From positions 806,001 to 870,000 of the forward strand of contig NZ_JAMKCQ010000001.1 in assembly GCF_024169515.1 (NCBI RefSeq): 64,000 nucleotides of DNA, given 5' to 3'. Position 1 is the stretch's first letter, and every line of letters starts with the position of its first letter. Below the pieces are notes generated by a model. It was not told the origin of the DNA, made no database searches, and saw only the letters and a list, made by a program, of their open reading frames with translations. A program made the position numbers and the translations under genes. This stretch comes from Erwinia aphidicola. Lineage in GTDB: Bacteria > Pseudomonadota > Gammaproteobacteria > Enterobacterales > Enterobacteriaceae. Shown here in pieces: positions 16,765-26,092 of this stretch.

Positions 16765-17469
16765 TCAGCCGCCGTTTTTCTGGCTGTCGAGGAATTTCTT
16801 CAGATCCTGCGGCCCCTGATAGCCGGGGATCATGGTGCCATTTTCCAGCAGCATGGCAGGGGTGCCCTGAATGCCGAACAGCACGCCCAGTTTGTACTGC
16901 TGACCAATATCGATTTTACAATCGGCCGGTGCGACCGTGTCGCCCTTCATCGCGGCGCTGAATGCTTTGCGCGGGTCGGCGCTGCACCAGACGGACTTCA
17001 TCTCTTTGGCTACCTGACCATTCATCCCTTCACGCGGGAAGGCCAGGTAGCGCACGGTAATGCCCAGCGCGTTGTAGTCAGCCATCTGCTCGTGCAGCTT
17101 GCGGCAGTAGCCACAGGTGATATCGGTAAATACCGTGATCACATGCTGCTCTTTTGCGGCTTTGTACACGATCATCTCGCTGCTTAACGCATCGACTTTT
17201 TTCTGCAGCAGCTGATTGGTCACGTTGACCGGCTGGCCGCCGCTGACGTCGTACAGCGGCCCCTGCAGGAAGTGTTTGCCGTCTTCGGTGACGTACAGCA
17301 CACCGCTCTCACTCAGCACGGTTTTAATGCCCGGCAGCGGCGAAGGCTGGATCTCGGTCTGCTGTAAGCCCAGTTTGGTCAGCGACTGTTTAATGGCGGC
17401 ATCATCGGCGTGGGCCAGCCCGCTGACCGAAGCGATGAGGAGAGAAAGTAACAGGTAATGCTTCTTCAT
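16765..17469 (-). CDS. dsbC: Thiol:disulfide interchange protein DsbC
   Basis: 234-residue periplasmic disulfide isomerase. A signal peptide of about 20 residues ending in LAHA precedes an N-terminal dimerisation domain and a thioredoxin fold with the redox motif CGYC (TDITCGYCRKLH). A second cysteine pair is placed as in E. coli DsbC (VWCSADP and ADCKID). Works with DsbD. Operon order xerD-dsbC-recJ is the E. coli one. Confidence 0.97.
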   Translation of the reverse strand: MKKHYLLLSLLIASVSGLAHADDAAIKQSLTKLGLQQTEIQPSPLPGIKTVLSESGVLYVTEDGKHFLQGPLYDVSGGQPVNVTNQLLQKKVDALSSEMIVYKAAKEQHVITVFTDITCGYCRKLHEQMADYNALGITVRYLAFPREGMNGQVAKEMKSVWCSADPRKAFSAAMKGDTVAPADCKIDIGQQYKLGVLFGIQGTPAMLLENGTMIPGYQGPQDLKKFLDSQKNGG

Positions 17470-17493
17470 TTGATGTCCTTATGTACTCTGAAA

Positions 17494-18387
17494 TCAGGCA
17501 CGCGGGTGATGCTGCTGATGCAGCTGGCGCAGGCGCTCGGTCGCCACGTGCGTATAAATCTGGGTAGTGGATAAATCGCTGTGGCCTAACAGCATCTGCA
17601 CCACGCGTAAATCAGCGCCGTGGTTAAGAAGATGCGTGGCAAACGCATGCCTCAGCACGTGCGGTGACAGTTTTTCGCTGTCGATACCCGCCAGTGTGGC
17701 GTAATGTTTGATGCGATGCCAGAAGGTTTGTCGGGTCATTTGTTGCGCGCGGTTACTGGGAAACAGCACGTCCAGCGTCTGGCCGTTAAGCAGCCACGGG
17801 CGCCCGTACTCGATAAACTGCTCGATCCAGTGCACCGCTTCCTCGCCCATCGGTACCAGCCGCTCCTTGTTGCCTTTACCGATCACCCGCACCACGCCCT
17901 GGCGCAGGCTGACATCGCTGAGCGTTAAACCCACCAGTTCGGTGACGCGCAGCCCGGTGGCGTACAGCAGTTCCAGCATCGCTTTATCGCGCAGCTCAAT
18001 CGGCTGATCAAGGCAGGGTGACTGCAGCAGGCGTTCGACCTGTGCTTCCGACAGATCCTTAGGCAGGCGCTGCGGCAGTTTGGGCGAGGAGAGCAGCGCG
18101 CTGGGGTCGTCCTCGCGCAGCTTCTCGCGGTAGAGGTACTGGAACAGGCGGCGCATGGCACTCAACAGACGGGCAGAGCTGGAGGCTTTGTAACCGCCTT
18201 CCAGCCGCTCGGCGAGAAACCCCTGCAGGCTGACGGCATCCACGCTCAGTAATGACAGCTGTTGATGCTCCAGCCAGCCGCACAGCGAACGCAGGTCGAG
18301 ACGATAAGAGGCAACGGTATTCTGCGCCAGATTGCGCTCGATCCACAGGGCATCAAGAAATTGCTCAATCAGATCGTTATCCTGCAC
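17494..18387 (-). CDS. xerD: Tyrosine recombinase XerD
   Basis: 297-residue site-specific recombinase that with XerC resolves chromosome dimers at dif under FtsK control. The N-terminal SAM-like core-binding domain is followed by the catalytic domain with the Arg in ATGLRVTEL, Lys in GKGNKERLVP, HxxR in SPHVLRHAFATH, His in LGHSDLSTTQ and nucleophile Tyr in IYTHV. Length and order match E. coli XerD. Divergent from fldB. Confidence 0.97.
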   Translation of the reverse strand: MQDNDLIEQFLDALWIERNLAQNTVASYRLDLRSLCGWLEHQQLSLLSVDAVSLQGFLAERLEGGYKASSSARLLSAMRRLFQYLYREKLREDDPSALLSSPKLPQRLPKDLSEAQVERLLQSPCLDQPIELRDKAMLELLYATGLRVTELVGLTLSDVSLRQGVVRVIGKGNKERLVPMGEEAVHWIEQFIEYGRPWLLNGQTLDVLFPSNRAQQMTRQTFWHRIKHYATLAGIDSEKLSPHVLRHAFATHLLNHGADLRVVQMLLGHSDLSTTQIYTHVATERLRQLHQQHHPRA

Positions 18388-18567
18388 CTTATCCTCTCTT
18401 TTATTGACACGGCGTGGCTGTCAGTGCGCTGCCAGAAGTAGTTTTATAGCTAAATATCAGCATGATACGTCATACTCATGCTGAGTGAACCGCGTCCATT
18501 ATGCCTTATTCATGGCCGTTTCTGATATAATCGCCACCAGACTTTAGTAAAAATGAGTTCCACTACC

Positions 18568-19086
18568 ATGAATATTGGTCTGTTTTACGGCTCCAGCACC
18601 TGTTATACCGAAATGGCCGCTGAGAAAATCCGCGACTTTATCGGCGAAGATCTCGTCACGCTGCACAACCTGAAAGATGACTCCCCGGCGCTGATGGAGC
18701 AGTACGATCTGCTGATCCTCGGCATTCCCACCTGGGATTTTGGCGAGCTGCAGGAGGACTGGGAAGCGATCTGGACCGATCTGCCAACGCTGAATCTGCA
18801 GGGCAAAGTGGTGGCGCTGTACGGCATGGGCGATCAGGGGGAGTACAGCGAATGGTTCCTCGATGCGCTGGGCATGCTGCATGAAGTACTGGCCCCGTCC
18901 GGCGTCAAGTTTGTCGGCTACTGGCCGCTGGCAGGCTACGAATTTACCAGTACCAAACCGCTCACCGCGGATGGTCAGAAATTTGTCGGGCTGGCGCTGG
19001 ATGATATCACCCAGTTTGAGCAGACCGATGAGCGCATTGCGCAGTGGTGTGAGCAGATCCTGACCGAGATGGCGGAGCTGCTGTAA
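18568..19086 (+). CDS. fldB: Flavodoxin FldB
   Basis: 172-residue FMN electron carrier. The FMN phosphate loop is [18 protein letters not shown] at the N terminus; [14 protein letters not shown] and [13 protein letters not shown] supply the isoalloxazine contacts. The start MNIGLFYG at 18568 matches E. coli FldB; an ATG at 18553 would add five residues. The neighbourhood (xerD divergent, sdhE/ygfX beyond) is as in E. coli apart from the creBCD insertion downstream. Confidence 0.95.
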   Translation: MNIGLFYGSSTCYTEMAAEKIRDFIGEDLVTLHNLKDDSPALMEQYDLLILGIPTWDFGELQEDWEAIWTDLPTLNLQGKVVALYGMGDQGEYSEWFLDALGMLHEVLAPSGVKFVGYWPLAGYEFTSTKPLTADGQKFVGLALDDITQFEQTDERIAQWCEQILTEMAELL

Positions 19087-19094
19087 TCAGAAAA

Positions 19095-19124
19095 GGGGCG
19101 ACGGGTAGAAAGGTCGCCCCCTGC
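19095..19124. repeat. Degenerate REP-type palindrome
   Basis: GGGGCGAC, GGGTAGAAAG, GTCGCCCC, CTGC in place of CTAC. It lies between convergent fldB and creD. Confidence 0.6.
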
Positions 19125-19149
19125 ATCCGGTAACGGCACTCTGCACGAA

Positions 19150-20493
19150 TTACTGTCGCGGCTGGCCCTCTTTTTCGCTCAGCCCGTTAATGACCTGCGT
19201 TGCGGACAGGCGATACCAGTCGATATGGCGCGTCAGAGCCATAATTGCTGCCAGTGCCGCCATCAATACCCCGGTTCCCAGTAGCAGCGCACTATCCTCT
19301 GACTGCAGCAGCTGCCACAGCACCGCATCCAGCACCAGCAGCCCGGTGACAAACATCAGGCTTCGGCGCCATCCTTTCAGCACCGCCTGCAGGTAGAAGC
19401 CGTTGATCGCCGCGCAGGTCAGGCTGGCACTGAGCCACGCCAGGTTGAAACCGATATGCTCAGACAGCGCCAGCAGCACCAGGAAGAACATCACCAGCGA
19501 CAATCCAACCAGCAGATACTGCATCGGGTGAACGCGCAGCGCGGTGAGGGTTTCGAACAGAAAGAACGCCATAAAAGTCAGGCCAATCAGCAGTACGGCA
19601 TATTTGACCGCCCGCTCAGTTTGCTGATACTGATCAACCGGATTGACCACCATCGCGCTGAAAGCAGGCAGTTTATCGCTGCTGACGGTGCGGTCGTCAC
19701 GCACCAGCGAGTTCAGGTTGTTGGCAAACCAGCTGCTCTGCCAGCGGGCACTGTAGCCCTGCGCTGTAATGGTGTGCTTTTCGGGCAGGAAGCTGCCGGT
19801 AAAGCCCGGGTGCGGCCAGTTGCTTTGTAAATCGAAAGTACTGTTTTTCCCCAGCGGCACCACCTCCAGCTGCTGAGTCCCCTGAAGCTTGAGGGTAAAA
19901 TTCAGCGCCAGACTCTGCTCCTGCAGCACACGGTCAGGCAGGGTGACATGCAGCCCTTCGCTGCTGCCCGGCAGTTCACTTCCCGGCTGGAAATCGAAGC
20001 TCTGCTCGCCGATATGCAGTGCTGACACGCCGCTGATGCCGCGCGAATCCCCCAATGCCATCACCAGCTTAGGCTCACCGAGCGTAATGCCGGGTCTGTT
20101 CAGGTCGCGTAACTGCCCGCCATCAAAGGTGGCGCTCAGCGCAAGGTCTGTGCGCCATACCTGCCCCTGATAAATGCCCACGCTGCGCGGCTCCACACGC
20201 TGCTCCCCAGCCACTTTCAGGCTCTCTGGCAGGTAATAACGCAGGTGGCTGACCTGTTTGGTCACCTCTTTTCCGTCCTGCATTTCGCGGGTGATTTCGC
20301 TCCAGGGTACGGCAATCAGTGGACCAAAAAGGCGCTGCGGACCGCTGGTACTCTGACTGAGCTTGAGCGCCACATCATCGCGCCAGGCGGTACGCTCGGC
20401 GATCAGTGAGCTGAGCATTTGCAGCGGTACCAGCAGCAGCAGCAGGCAGCCAATAAGGGTTAATACTTTCCAGAATAGCGGGGATTTGATCAT
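19150..20493 (-). CDS. creD: Inner membrane protein CreD
   Basis: 447-residue member of the CreD (Cet) family, a main target of the CreBC two-component system, linked in E. coli to colicin E2 tolerance and envelope homeostasis; its molecular role is not settled. One N-terminal membrane segment (FWKVLTLIGCLLLLLVPLQML), a large periplasmic domain, then a cluster of C-terminal hydrophobic segments from about residue 305. It lies 39 bp after creC, and a Cre tag stands just upstream at 20557-20580, so it can have its own CreB-dependent promoter. Confidence 0.95.
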   Translation of the reverse strand: MIKSPLFWKVLTLIGCLLLLLVPLQMLSSLIAERTAWRDDVALKLSQSTSGPQRLFGPLIAVPWSEITREMQDGKEVTKQVSHLRYYLPESLKVAGEQRVEPRSVGIYQGQVWRTDLALSATFDGGQLRDLNRPGITLGEPKLVMALGDSRGISGVSALHIGEQSFDFQPGSELPGSSEGLHVTLPDRVLQEQSLALNFTLKLQGTQQLEVVPLGKNSTFDLQSNWPHPGFTGSFLPEKHTITAQGYSARWQSSWFANNLNSLVRDDRTVSSDKLPAFSAMVVNPVDQYQQTERAVKYAVLLIGLTFMAFFLFETLTALRVHPMQYLLVGLSLVMFFLVLLALSEHIGFNLAWLSASLTCAAINGFYLQAVLKGWRRSLMFVTGLLVLDAVLWQLLQSEDSALLLGTGVLMAALAAIMALTRHIDWYRLSATQVINGLSEKEGQPRQ

Positions 20494-20532
20494 GGGTTCC
20501 TCCTGAGTTTGTCACGCAGAAGCTAACCGCTG

Positions 20533-21999
20533 TTAATGAGGTGAGAATGAAGCTGTGTGAAGGGACGGTGAAGTGGTGAAGGATTTCTTTAGCGTCAGAC
20601 AGGCAACCACCCCTCCCTGCGGCAGATTGCTCAGCGTTATTTTGCCGTGATGCAGACGCGCCACTTCCTGCACGAAAGCCAGCCCCAATCCGCTGCTTTT
20701 CTCTCCATTGCTGCGCGCCAGGGAGTAAAAACGGTCAAAGATAAACGGCAGGGCGTAATCAGGGATACCGCTCCCGCTGTCGCTGACCTTGATGACGATT
20801 TCCGTATCAAGAAGTTCGGCACTCAGCGTCACCTCTCCCTGCTGCGGCGTAAAATCCAGGGCGTTATCCAACAGATTAGCCAGCGCCTGTTCCAGCAGTA
20901 GCCGATCGGCATTCACGCTGATCCCGGCAACGGCAATATGGTCAATGTGCAGATGCTTACCCTGTGCCTGCACCGCACGACTGTCGCAGAGCGATGCCAT
21001 CAGCGGCAGCAGTTCCAGGGTTTGCAGCGCAATCTCCGGGCGGTTTTCAAGCTTCGCCTGGCGCAGCAGGTTGTCGATCAGCCTTTGCATGCGCGCATTT
21101 TGCTGCAGGATATTGGCAGAGAAGCGTTGTACCACTTCGACCGGGGGGCACTCCTGAAGAATTTCCGCCGCTCCGCGTATTGCCGCCAGCGGGCTTTTCA
21201 ACTCGTGCGTCAGGGCGTGAGCATAGTGCTCAATATAGCGTTTGCCCTCCAGCCTCAGGCGCATACTCTCCAGCGCCTGCGCCAGCTTACGCAGTTCACT
21301 GCTGTTCATCGCGGGCAGCGGCAGCGCATCGCCGCGCGTGACCGAGTCGGCATAGCGCACTAATCGCCCAACCGAGCGGTTGATCCACAGCACAAATCCC
21401 AGCCCAATCAGCAAGGCTATCCCCAGCAGCGCCGCACCCGCCCACAGAATGCGGTGCTCACTGCGGCGGATCACCGGCAGCATAGTGCTGTTGGCCTTGC
21501 CTACGCTGACCACGCCGATTAGCCGCTCGCCGTCACGCACCGGAGCAGCCACGTACATCACTGAACTGCTTTCATCATCCGGATTACTGCGGGTACTGCG
21601 CGCGCCGTACTGCCCGCGCAGCGTCAGCCAGACATCGTTCCAGCGCGAGTAATCCTCCCCCGTCGCCCGCCCTGCCGAGTCGAATAAAACCTTGCCGCGA
21701 TCGTCAGTGAGGTAAACGCGATACTCATTACGCCGCTTGGCAATACCGCTAATGCTGGCGTTGACCGGATAATCAGCCAGCTGGGCAAATGCCTGCGCCA
21801 GCTCTCCACGCTGCGGATTGCCGCTCAATATATCGCTACGGGCAAACTGTGCCAGCAGCGTGGCGGTATCCACCAGCGTGCCTTCCATGGCGCGCCGCAC
21901 GCCGGGTTTTATCTCCTGCAGGAAGATGTTCAGTACAAACCAGGCGGCTACCGCGACAATCAGGAAGTAGCCGAGCAGCAGGCGCATTCCGATACGCAT
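20533..21999 (-). CDS. creC: Sensor histidine kinase CreC
   Basis: 488-residue membrane kinase. Two N-terminal transmembrane segments (about residues 8-28 and 185-205) flank a periplasmic sensor; then HAMP, the phospho-acceptor His in ALTHELKSPLAAIRG, and the ATPase boxes NLLDNALDF (N), DSGSGIPD (G1) and GEKSSGLGLAFV (G2). Matches E. coli CreC throughout. Its ATG shares one base with the creB stop (TGATG). The C-terminal coding end contains the Cre tag for creD. Confidence 0.96.
   Translation of the reverse strand: MRIGMRLLLGYFLIVAVAAWFVLNIFLQEIKPGVRRAMEGTLVDTATLLAQFARSDILSGNPQRGELAQAFAQLADYPVNASISGIAKRRNEYRVYLTDDRGKVLFDSAGRATGEDYSRWNDVWLTLRGQYGARSTRSNPDDESSSVMYVAAPVRDGERLIGVVSVGKANSTMLPVIRRSEHRILWAGAALLGIALLIGLGFVLWINRSVGRLVRYADSVTRGDALPLPAMNSSELRKLAQALESMRLRLEGKRYIEHYAHALTHELKSPLAAIRGAAEILQECPPVEVVQRFSANILQQNARMQRLIDNLLRQAKLENRPEIALQTLELLPLMASLCDSRAVQAQGKHLHIDHIAVAGISVNADRLLLEQALANLLDNALDFTPQQGEVTLSAELLDTEIVIKVSDSGSGIPDYALPFIFDRFYSLARSNGEKSSGLGLAFVQEVARLHHGKITLSNLPQGGVVACLTLKKSFTTSPSLHTASFSPH
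20557..20580 (-). promoter_or_regulatory. Cre tag (CreB binding site) for creD
   Basis: The minus strand reads TTCAC-CAC-TTCAC-CGTCCC-TTCAC. The second and third repeats form exactly the known Cre tag TTCAC-N6-TTCAC (20557-20572); an extra TTCAC lies at 20576-20580. It is 64 bp upstream of the creD start, inside the end of creC. Confidence 0.85.
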
Positions 22000-22694
22000 C
22001 AGCCCGCCACCAGGCTGTACCCCAGCCCGCGATGAGTCATCAGCACCTGGCTGTCAGGGTTGATTTCACGCAGCTTGGCACGCAGGGTTTTGATATGGGT
22101 ATCAACGGTACGGTCAAGGCTCTCCTCGGCCTCTTTCCACACCAGATCCATCAACTGCTGGCGTGAAAAAACGCGCCCGGGTGACAGCAGCAGGGTTCGC
22201 AGTAACAGATATTCATAGCGCGTTAAGGATAACGGCTGCTGGCACCACTGAATGCTGGCAGCAGCCTCATTAAGGGTAAAGCGCCCGACCTGAAGTTGCG
22301 CAGCCTGCGCCACACGCTGCTGTTTTTGCAGGCGGCGCAGCAGGGTTCGCACCCGGGCGCAAACTTCGCGTGGTGAAAAGGGTTTAGCGACGTAGTCGTC
22401 CGCGCCGATCTCTAAGCCGAGCAGGCGGTCGATCTCCTCACTGCGCGCAGTCAGAAACAGCACCGGCAGCTCAGGCAGCTGCGCCAGTAGCTGGCGGCAC
22501 AGCTCAAAGCCGTTAATGTCCGGCAGCCCGACATCAAGAATAACCAGATCGGGCTGCTGGCGGGCAACCGCCTCCAGCACCGGCAGCCCGCGGGGAAACC
22601 AGCGGGTAGTGAAGCCTTCAAGCTGCAGCATGTAGAGCAGGGTATCCGCGATGGCAGCTTCATCCTCAACTAACCAGATCGTCGCACTACTCAT
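21999..22694 (-). CDS. creB: Response regulator CreB
   Basis: 231-residue OmpR/PhoB-type regulator. Receiver domain with the acidic pair in WLVEDE, phospho-acceptor Asp54 in VILDVGLPD, and conserved Lys in YVAKPFSP; the C-terminal winged helix has TRYEYLLLRTLLLSPGRVFSR and RTVDTHIKTLRAKL. Cognate kinase CreC follows with a one-base overlap. The 5' end overlaps the ygfX stop by 8 bp, so creBCD appears to be transcribed with sdhE-ygfX; in E. coli it is elsewhere (creABCD) with creA, which is absent here. Confidence 0.96.
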   Translation of the reverse strand: MSSATIWLVEDEAAIADTLLYMLQLEGFTTRWFPRGLPVLEAVARQQPDLVILDVGLPDINGFELCRQLLAQLPELPVLFLTARSEEIDRLLGLEIGADDYVAKPFSPREVCARVRTLLRRLQKQQRVAQAAQLQVGRFTLNEAAASIQWCQQPLSLTRYEYLLLRTLLLSPGRVFSRQQLMDLVWKEAEESLDRTVDTHIKTLRAKLREINPDSQVLMTHRGLGYSLVAG

Positions 22695-23106
22695 CCGCGC
22701 GCTCCTTATTCATCAGCAGCTGCTGGCGCAGCAGGCGCCATTCGGCGCTTTCCATAGCGTCGGCAAACAGCCACAGCCGCTCGCGCTGACCTGCGTGATT
22801 ACGCAACGACAGCAGTATCGCCTGGCGGGTGATCCACGGCGGAATCGGCATCTGCCACTGCTGCTGGCGCCAGCGCACAATGTGCCCCGGCAGCAGGGCG
22901 AGATCCCCCTCGCGTCTGACAATCCGCCGCTGACTGCGCAGGCATTCCAGCACCACCAGCACCGTTAAGCCTGCCCACAGCAGGGTATAGCCAAAGCTGG
23001 CCGACCAGGCTGCCAGCAGCAGCGCGAGGATGACGGTGCCATGCAGCATCAGCGAGGCACAGCGGGCATACCAGGAAACCCGCAGGCTACATTGCCACAG
23101 GACCAC
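22687..23106 (-). CDS. ygfX: YgfX/CptA inner-membrane protein
   Basis: 139-residue protein with a conserved N terminus ([12 protein letters not shown]) and two close membrane segments at about residues 18-55, then a soluble tail. In E. coli YgfX (CptA) is paired with SdhE and was reported to act on cytoskeletal proteins as a toxin-like factor; in Serratia it affects secondary metabolism. The gene overlaps sdhE by 20 bp upstream and creB by 8 bp downstream, so expression is tightly coupled. Confidence 0.92.
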   Translation of the reverse strand: MVLWQCSLRVSWYARCASLMLHGTVILALLLAAWSASFGYTLLWAGLTVLVVLECLRSQRRIVRREGDLALLPGHIVRWRQQQWQMPIPPWITRQAILLSLRNHAGQRERLWLFADAMESAEWRLLRQQLLMNKERADE

Positions 23107-23353
23107 GTTGTTGGTTTCGCTCCTGAATCAGCGCCACCATCCTTCTCAGCTCCGCATCGGCTGGCTCGCCGTGGTTCATCAGCCAGTTAAACAGGTCCGG
23201 GTCATCGTTCTCCAGCAGCCGGACAAACAGCTGCTTGTCGGTGTCGTCCAGTGAGTCAAACTCATACTCAAAAAACGGCATGATGGAGATATCCAGTTCG
23301 CGCATGCCGCGGCGGCATGCCCAGTGAATACGTGCTTTATTTGTAATATCCAT
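23087..23353 (-). CDS. sdhE: FAD assembly factor SdhE
   Basis: 88-residue helical protein that promotes covalent flavin attachment to SdhA and FrdA. The essential RGxxE motif is in [12 protein letters not shown]. Length equals that of E. coli SdhE (YgfY). Overlaps ygfX by 20 bp, and is divergent from ygfZ across 226 bp. Confidence 0.95.
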   Translation of the reverse strand: MDITNKARIHWACRRGMRELDISIMPFFEYEFDSLDDTDKQLFVRLLENDDPDLFNWLMNHGEPADAELRRMVALIQERNQQRGPVAM

Positions 23354-23579
23354 GTCACTCAGCGTCGGTTAACCAAACATGGCGCACAGTGTACCGCTTT
23401 TTTGCGGCGCTGTTGATGATGCAATGCACTGCGTGCGGCACGGCGCGCAAAACAGCGTTACCGGTTGCAGGGTTATCACGCGTTTTGTGCCGCTTTTTCT
23501 GGAAACAGGTTGCAAAGCAGGTGCGCTCTTTTAACATGAGCAACAGATTTCACTAAATTCGTTAATTTAGGACTGAATT

Positions 23580-24566
23580 ATGCCGAATATTTCTTACCCT
23601 CCCCGCCAGCCGGTCGCCTCAGCACGCCTGCCGCTGACCCTGATTTCACTGGAAGAGTGGGCGCTGGTGAACGCCAGCGGTGCAGATCACGTTAGCTATT
23701 TACAGGGTCAAGTGACGCTGGATGTTGCGGCGCTGGCCGACAATCAGCACCGCCCTGCCGCGCACTGCGATGCCAAAGGGAAGATGTGGAGCAACCTGCG
23801 CCTGTTCCACCGTGGCGAAGGAATGGCCTTTATTGAGCGCCGCAGCCTGCGCGACACTCAGCTGACCGAGCTGAAAAAATACGCGGTATTCGCCAAAGTG
23901 ACGCTGCTCCCGGACGATGAAGCGGTGCTGCTGGGCGTGGCCGGGTTCCAGGCACGCGCCGCACTGGCGGGGGTTTTTGACGCCCTGCCCGACGCTGGCT
24001 CCCCGGTGATCCAGCAGGATGACAGCACGCTCTTGTGGTTTAACCTGCCCGCCGAGCGTTTCCTGCTGGTCACTACGGCGGCCAAAGCGCAGGAGCTGCA
24101 GGATAAACTGGCGGGTGAAGCCCAGCTCAACGACAGTCGGCAGTGGCTGGCACTCGATATTGAAGCCGGCTTCCCGATCATCGACAGCGCCACCAGCGCC
24201 CAGCTGATCCCACAGGCGACCAACCTGCAGGCGCTGGACGCCATCAGCTTTAAGAAAGGCTGCTATACCGGTCAGGAGATGGTGGCACGCGCTAAATTCC
24301 GCGGTGCCAATAAACGTGCGCTCTTCTGGCTGGCCGGCAAGGCTGGCGTAGTGCCTGCGGCAAATGATGCGCTGGAGATGCAGATGGGTGAGAACTGGCG
24401 CCGCACCGGCACCATCCTTGCCGCCTGCCAGCTGGATAACGGCGAGGTCTGGGTGCAGGCCGTGCTAAATAACGACCTGGAAGCGGATACCGTGCTGCGC
24501 GTGCAGGGCGATGAAGGCGGCAAACTGGCGATTCAGCCACTGCCTTACGAAATCACCCAGGGCTAA
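23580..24566 (+). CDS. ygfZ: tRNA-modifying/iron-sulfur protein YgfZ
   Basis: 328-residue folate-binding protein of the GcvT-like fold that supports activity of Fe-S enzymes such as MiaB and is named for its effect on tRNA methylthiolation. The family motif KGCYTGQE is intact with Cys228, the functional residue known from E. coli. Divergent from sdhE; the 3' end faces yqfA across a short palindrome. Confidence 0.95.
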   Translation: MPNISYPPRQPVASARLPLTLISLEEWALVNASGADHVSYLQGQVTLDVAALADNQHRPAAHCDAKGKMWSNLRLFHRGEGMAFIERRSLRDTQLTELKKYAVFAKVTLLPDDEAVLLGVAGFQARAALAGVFDALPDAGSPVIQQDDSTLLWFNLPAERFLLVTTAAKAQELQDKLAGEAQLNDSRQWLALDIEAGFPIIDSATSAQLIPQATNLQALDAISFKKGCYTGQEMVARAKFRGANKRALFWLAGKAGVVPAANDALEMQMGENWRRTGTILAACQLDNGEVWVQAVLNNDLEADTVLRVQGDEGGKLAIQPLPYEITQG

Positions 24567-24570
24567 TTGA

Positions 24571-24589
24571 AGGGGCGCAAGCCCCTTAC
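24571..24589. terminator. Short palindrome between convergent ygfZ and yqfA
   Basis: AGGGGCGCAAGCCCCTTAC: a GGGGC/GCCCC hairpin with an end resembling CTAC. It may be a reduced member of the REP family or a simple weak terminator; it overlaps the last codons of yqfA. Confidence 0.45.
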
Positions 24590-25239
24590 ATCACGTATAA
24601 ATAGATGGCGAGAAAGTGGCATAGCGAACCGCCCAGCACGAAACCGTGCCAGATGGCATGGTTATACGGAATGCGCTTCGCCACGTAGAAAATCACCCCG
24701 AGCGAATAGATTATCCCCCCGGCGGCCAGCAGCCAGATACTGCCTGACGGCAGGCGTAGCGCCAGCTGATACAGCACGATCAGCGACAGCCAGCCCATCA
24801 GCATGTAGGTCACCAGCGACAGCGCCTCAAAACGATGCGCAAACACCAGCTTAAACACTATTCCTACCAGCGCCAGACCCCAGATAACCGCCATCAAACC
24901 GTGCGCCAGCGGCGATTTCAGCGCCACCAGCAGGAACGGCGTATAGGTTCCAGCTATCAGCAGATAGATTGCCGAATGGTCGAGCTTTTTCAGCCAGAAC
25001 TTAGCGCGTTCGCCAGGAATGGCGTGATACAGGGTGGAAGCGAGAAACAGCAGGATCATACTGCCGCCGTAAAGGCTGTAGCTGGCGATTGCCAGCGCAC
25101 CGGCACGGGCGTCTATGGCCTGGTCGAGCATCAGAACTAAGCCAATCACGCCAAACAGGCAGCCAATGCCGTGGCTGATGCTGTTGGCGACCTCTTCCGC
25201 CAGTGAGTAACCGGGCTCCAGTAGTTTTTGTTTCGCCAT
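24586..25239 (-). CDS. yqfA: Hemolysin III family membrane protein YqfA
   Basis: 217-residue inner-membrane protein with seven hydrophobic segments and the family residues [36 protein letters not shown] and [16 protein letters not shown] (conserved His and Asp). The family is related to adiponectin/PAQR receptors; E. coli YqfA (TrhA) has been tied to membrane energetics. The ATG at 25239 ([16 protein letters not shown]) matches the E. coli start; the frame is open 34 codons further but without family support. Confidence 0.92.
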   Translation of the reverse strand: MAKQKLLEPGYSLAEEVANSISHGIGCLFGVIGLVLMLDQAIDARAGALAIASYSLYGGSMILLFLASTLYHAIPGERAKFWLKKLDHSAIYLLIAGTYTPFLLVALKSPLAHGLMAVIWGLALVGIVFKLVFAHRFEALSLVTYMLMGWLSLIVLYQLALRLPSGSIWLLAAGGIIYSLGVIFYVAKRIPYNHAIWHGFVLGGSLCHFLAIYLYVM

Positions 25240-25447
25240 ATCTAACGATAATCCCCAAGAAATAGGTCCAACCCTCGCAAAATGCGCGGGTGGAAAATTC
25301 ATCACAAATAGCCTAACTGAGAATAATTTCAGAGTACACATGTAAGCTAAAATATATATGTAACCTTGTAATACATTTTCTTTAAAGAATTACGCAAACG
25401 TTTCCCTTAAACTATTGGCAAGTTTTTAGGGGATAAGTGAGAGTGTG

Positions 25448-26056
25448 ATGTCTGACAGGGTAGCAGCCTTAGATTTCGGCGCGATGACAGAAGTGGTGCA
25501 GTTTTTAATGGAGCTCGACAAGCTAAAAGGCGTGGAGCGCCGCACGCGACTGCTGGGCAATGCGCGCCAGGAGAACTCTGCGGAACACAGCTGGCACCTG
25601 GCGATGGCCGCCATGAGCCTGGCACCGTTCTCCCGTGAGGCAATCGATGTGCAGCACGTGGTGCAGATGGCACTGGTGCATGATGTGGTGGAAATCGATG
25701 CCGGGGATGTGATGGTTTACGACCTGGCAGCACGCGATGCGATTCATGAGCAGGAAGTGGCGGCCGCCGGACGTATTTTTGGCCTGCTGCCTGCGGAGCT
25801 CAATCAGCGTTTTCGCGCCCTGTGGGATGAGTATGAATCCGGCGAAAGCGCCGATGCGCGCTTCGCCAATATGCTCGACCGCGCACTGCCCATCATGCTT
25901 AACCTGCATAATCAGGGACAGAGCTGGCGAGAGAACGGCATTCGCCTGGAGCAGGTTAAGGCACGCAACGTGAAGCTGGCGCAGCAGTGGCCGGAGCTAT
26001 GGCAGCACTTAGAGCAGCATCTGGATAATGCGCACCAGCAGGGATGGTTATTGTGA
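25448..26056 (+). CDS. HD-domain phosphohydrolase (YfbR/HDDC2-like)
   Basis: 202-residue metal-dependent phosphohydrolase, probably a nucleotidase or related enzyme. The HD signature is complete: His in AEHSWHLA, HD in VHDVVEIDAGD, and Asp in NMLDRALP. The ATG at 25448 is preferred to an adjoining GTG. Not part of the E. coli order at this place. Its 3' end faces truncated ygfF across a REP-type palindrome. Confidence 0.85.
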   Translation: MSDRVAALDFGAMTEVVQFLMELDKLKGVERRTRLLGNARQENSAEHSWHLAMAAMSLAPFSREAIDVQHVVQMALVHDVVEIDAGDVMVYDLAARDAIHEQEVAAAGRIFGLLPAELNQRFRALWDEYESGESADARFANMLDRALPIMLNLHNQGQSWRENGIRLEQVKARNVKLAQQWPELWQHLEQHLDNAHQQGWLL

Positions 26057-26061
26057 CTTGC

Positions 26062-26092
26062 GGGCGGACCGAAAAAGAGGGTCCGCCCCTAC
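26062..26092. repeat. REP-type palindrome that ends ygfF
   Basis: GGGCGGACC, GAAAAAGA, GGGTCCGCCC, CTAC on the plus strand; on the minus strand GTAGGGGCGG. The TAG of the GTAG head is the stop codon of the ygfF frame. It lies 6 bp after the HD-protein gene. Confidence 0.8.
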
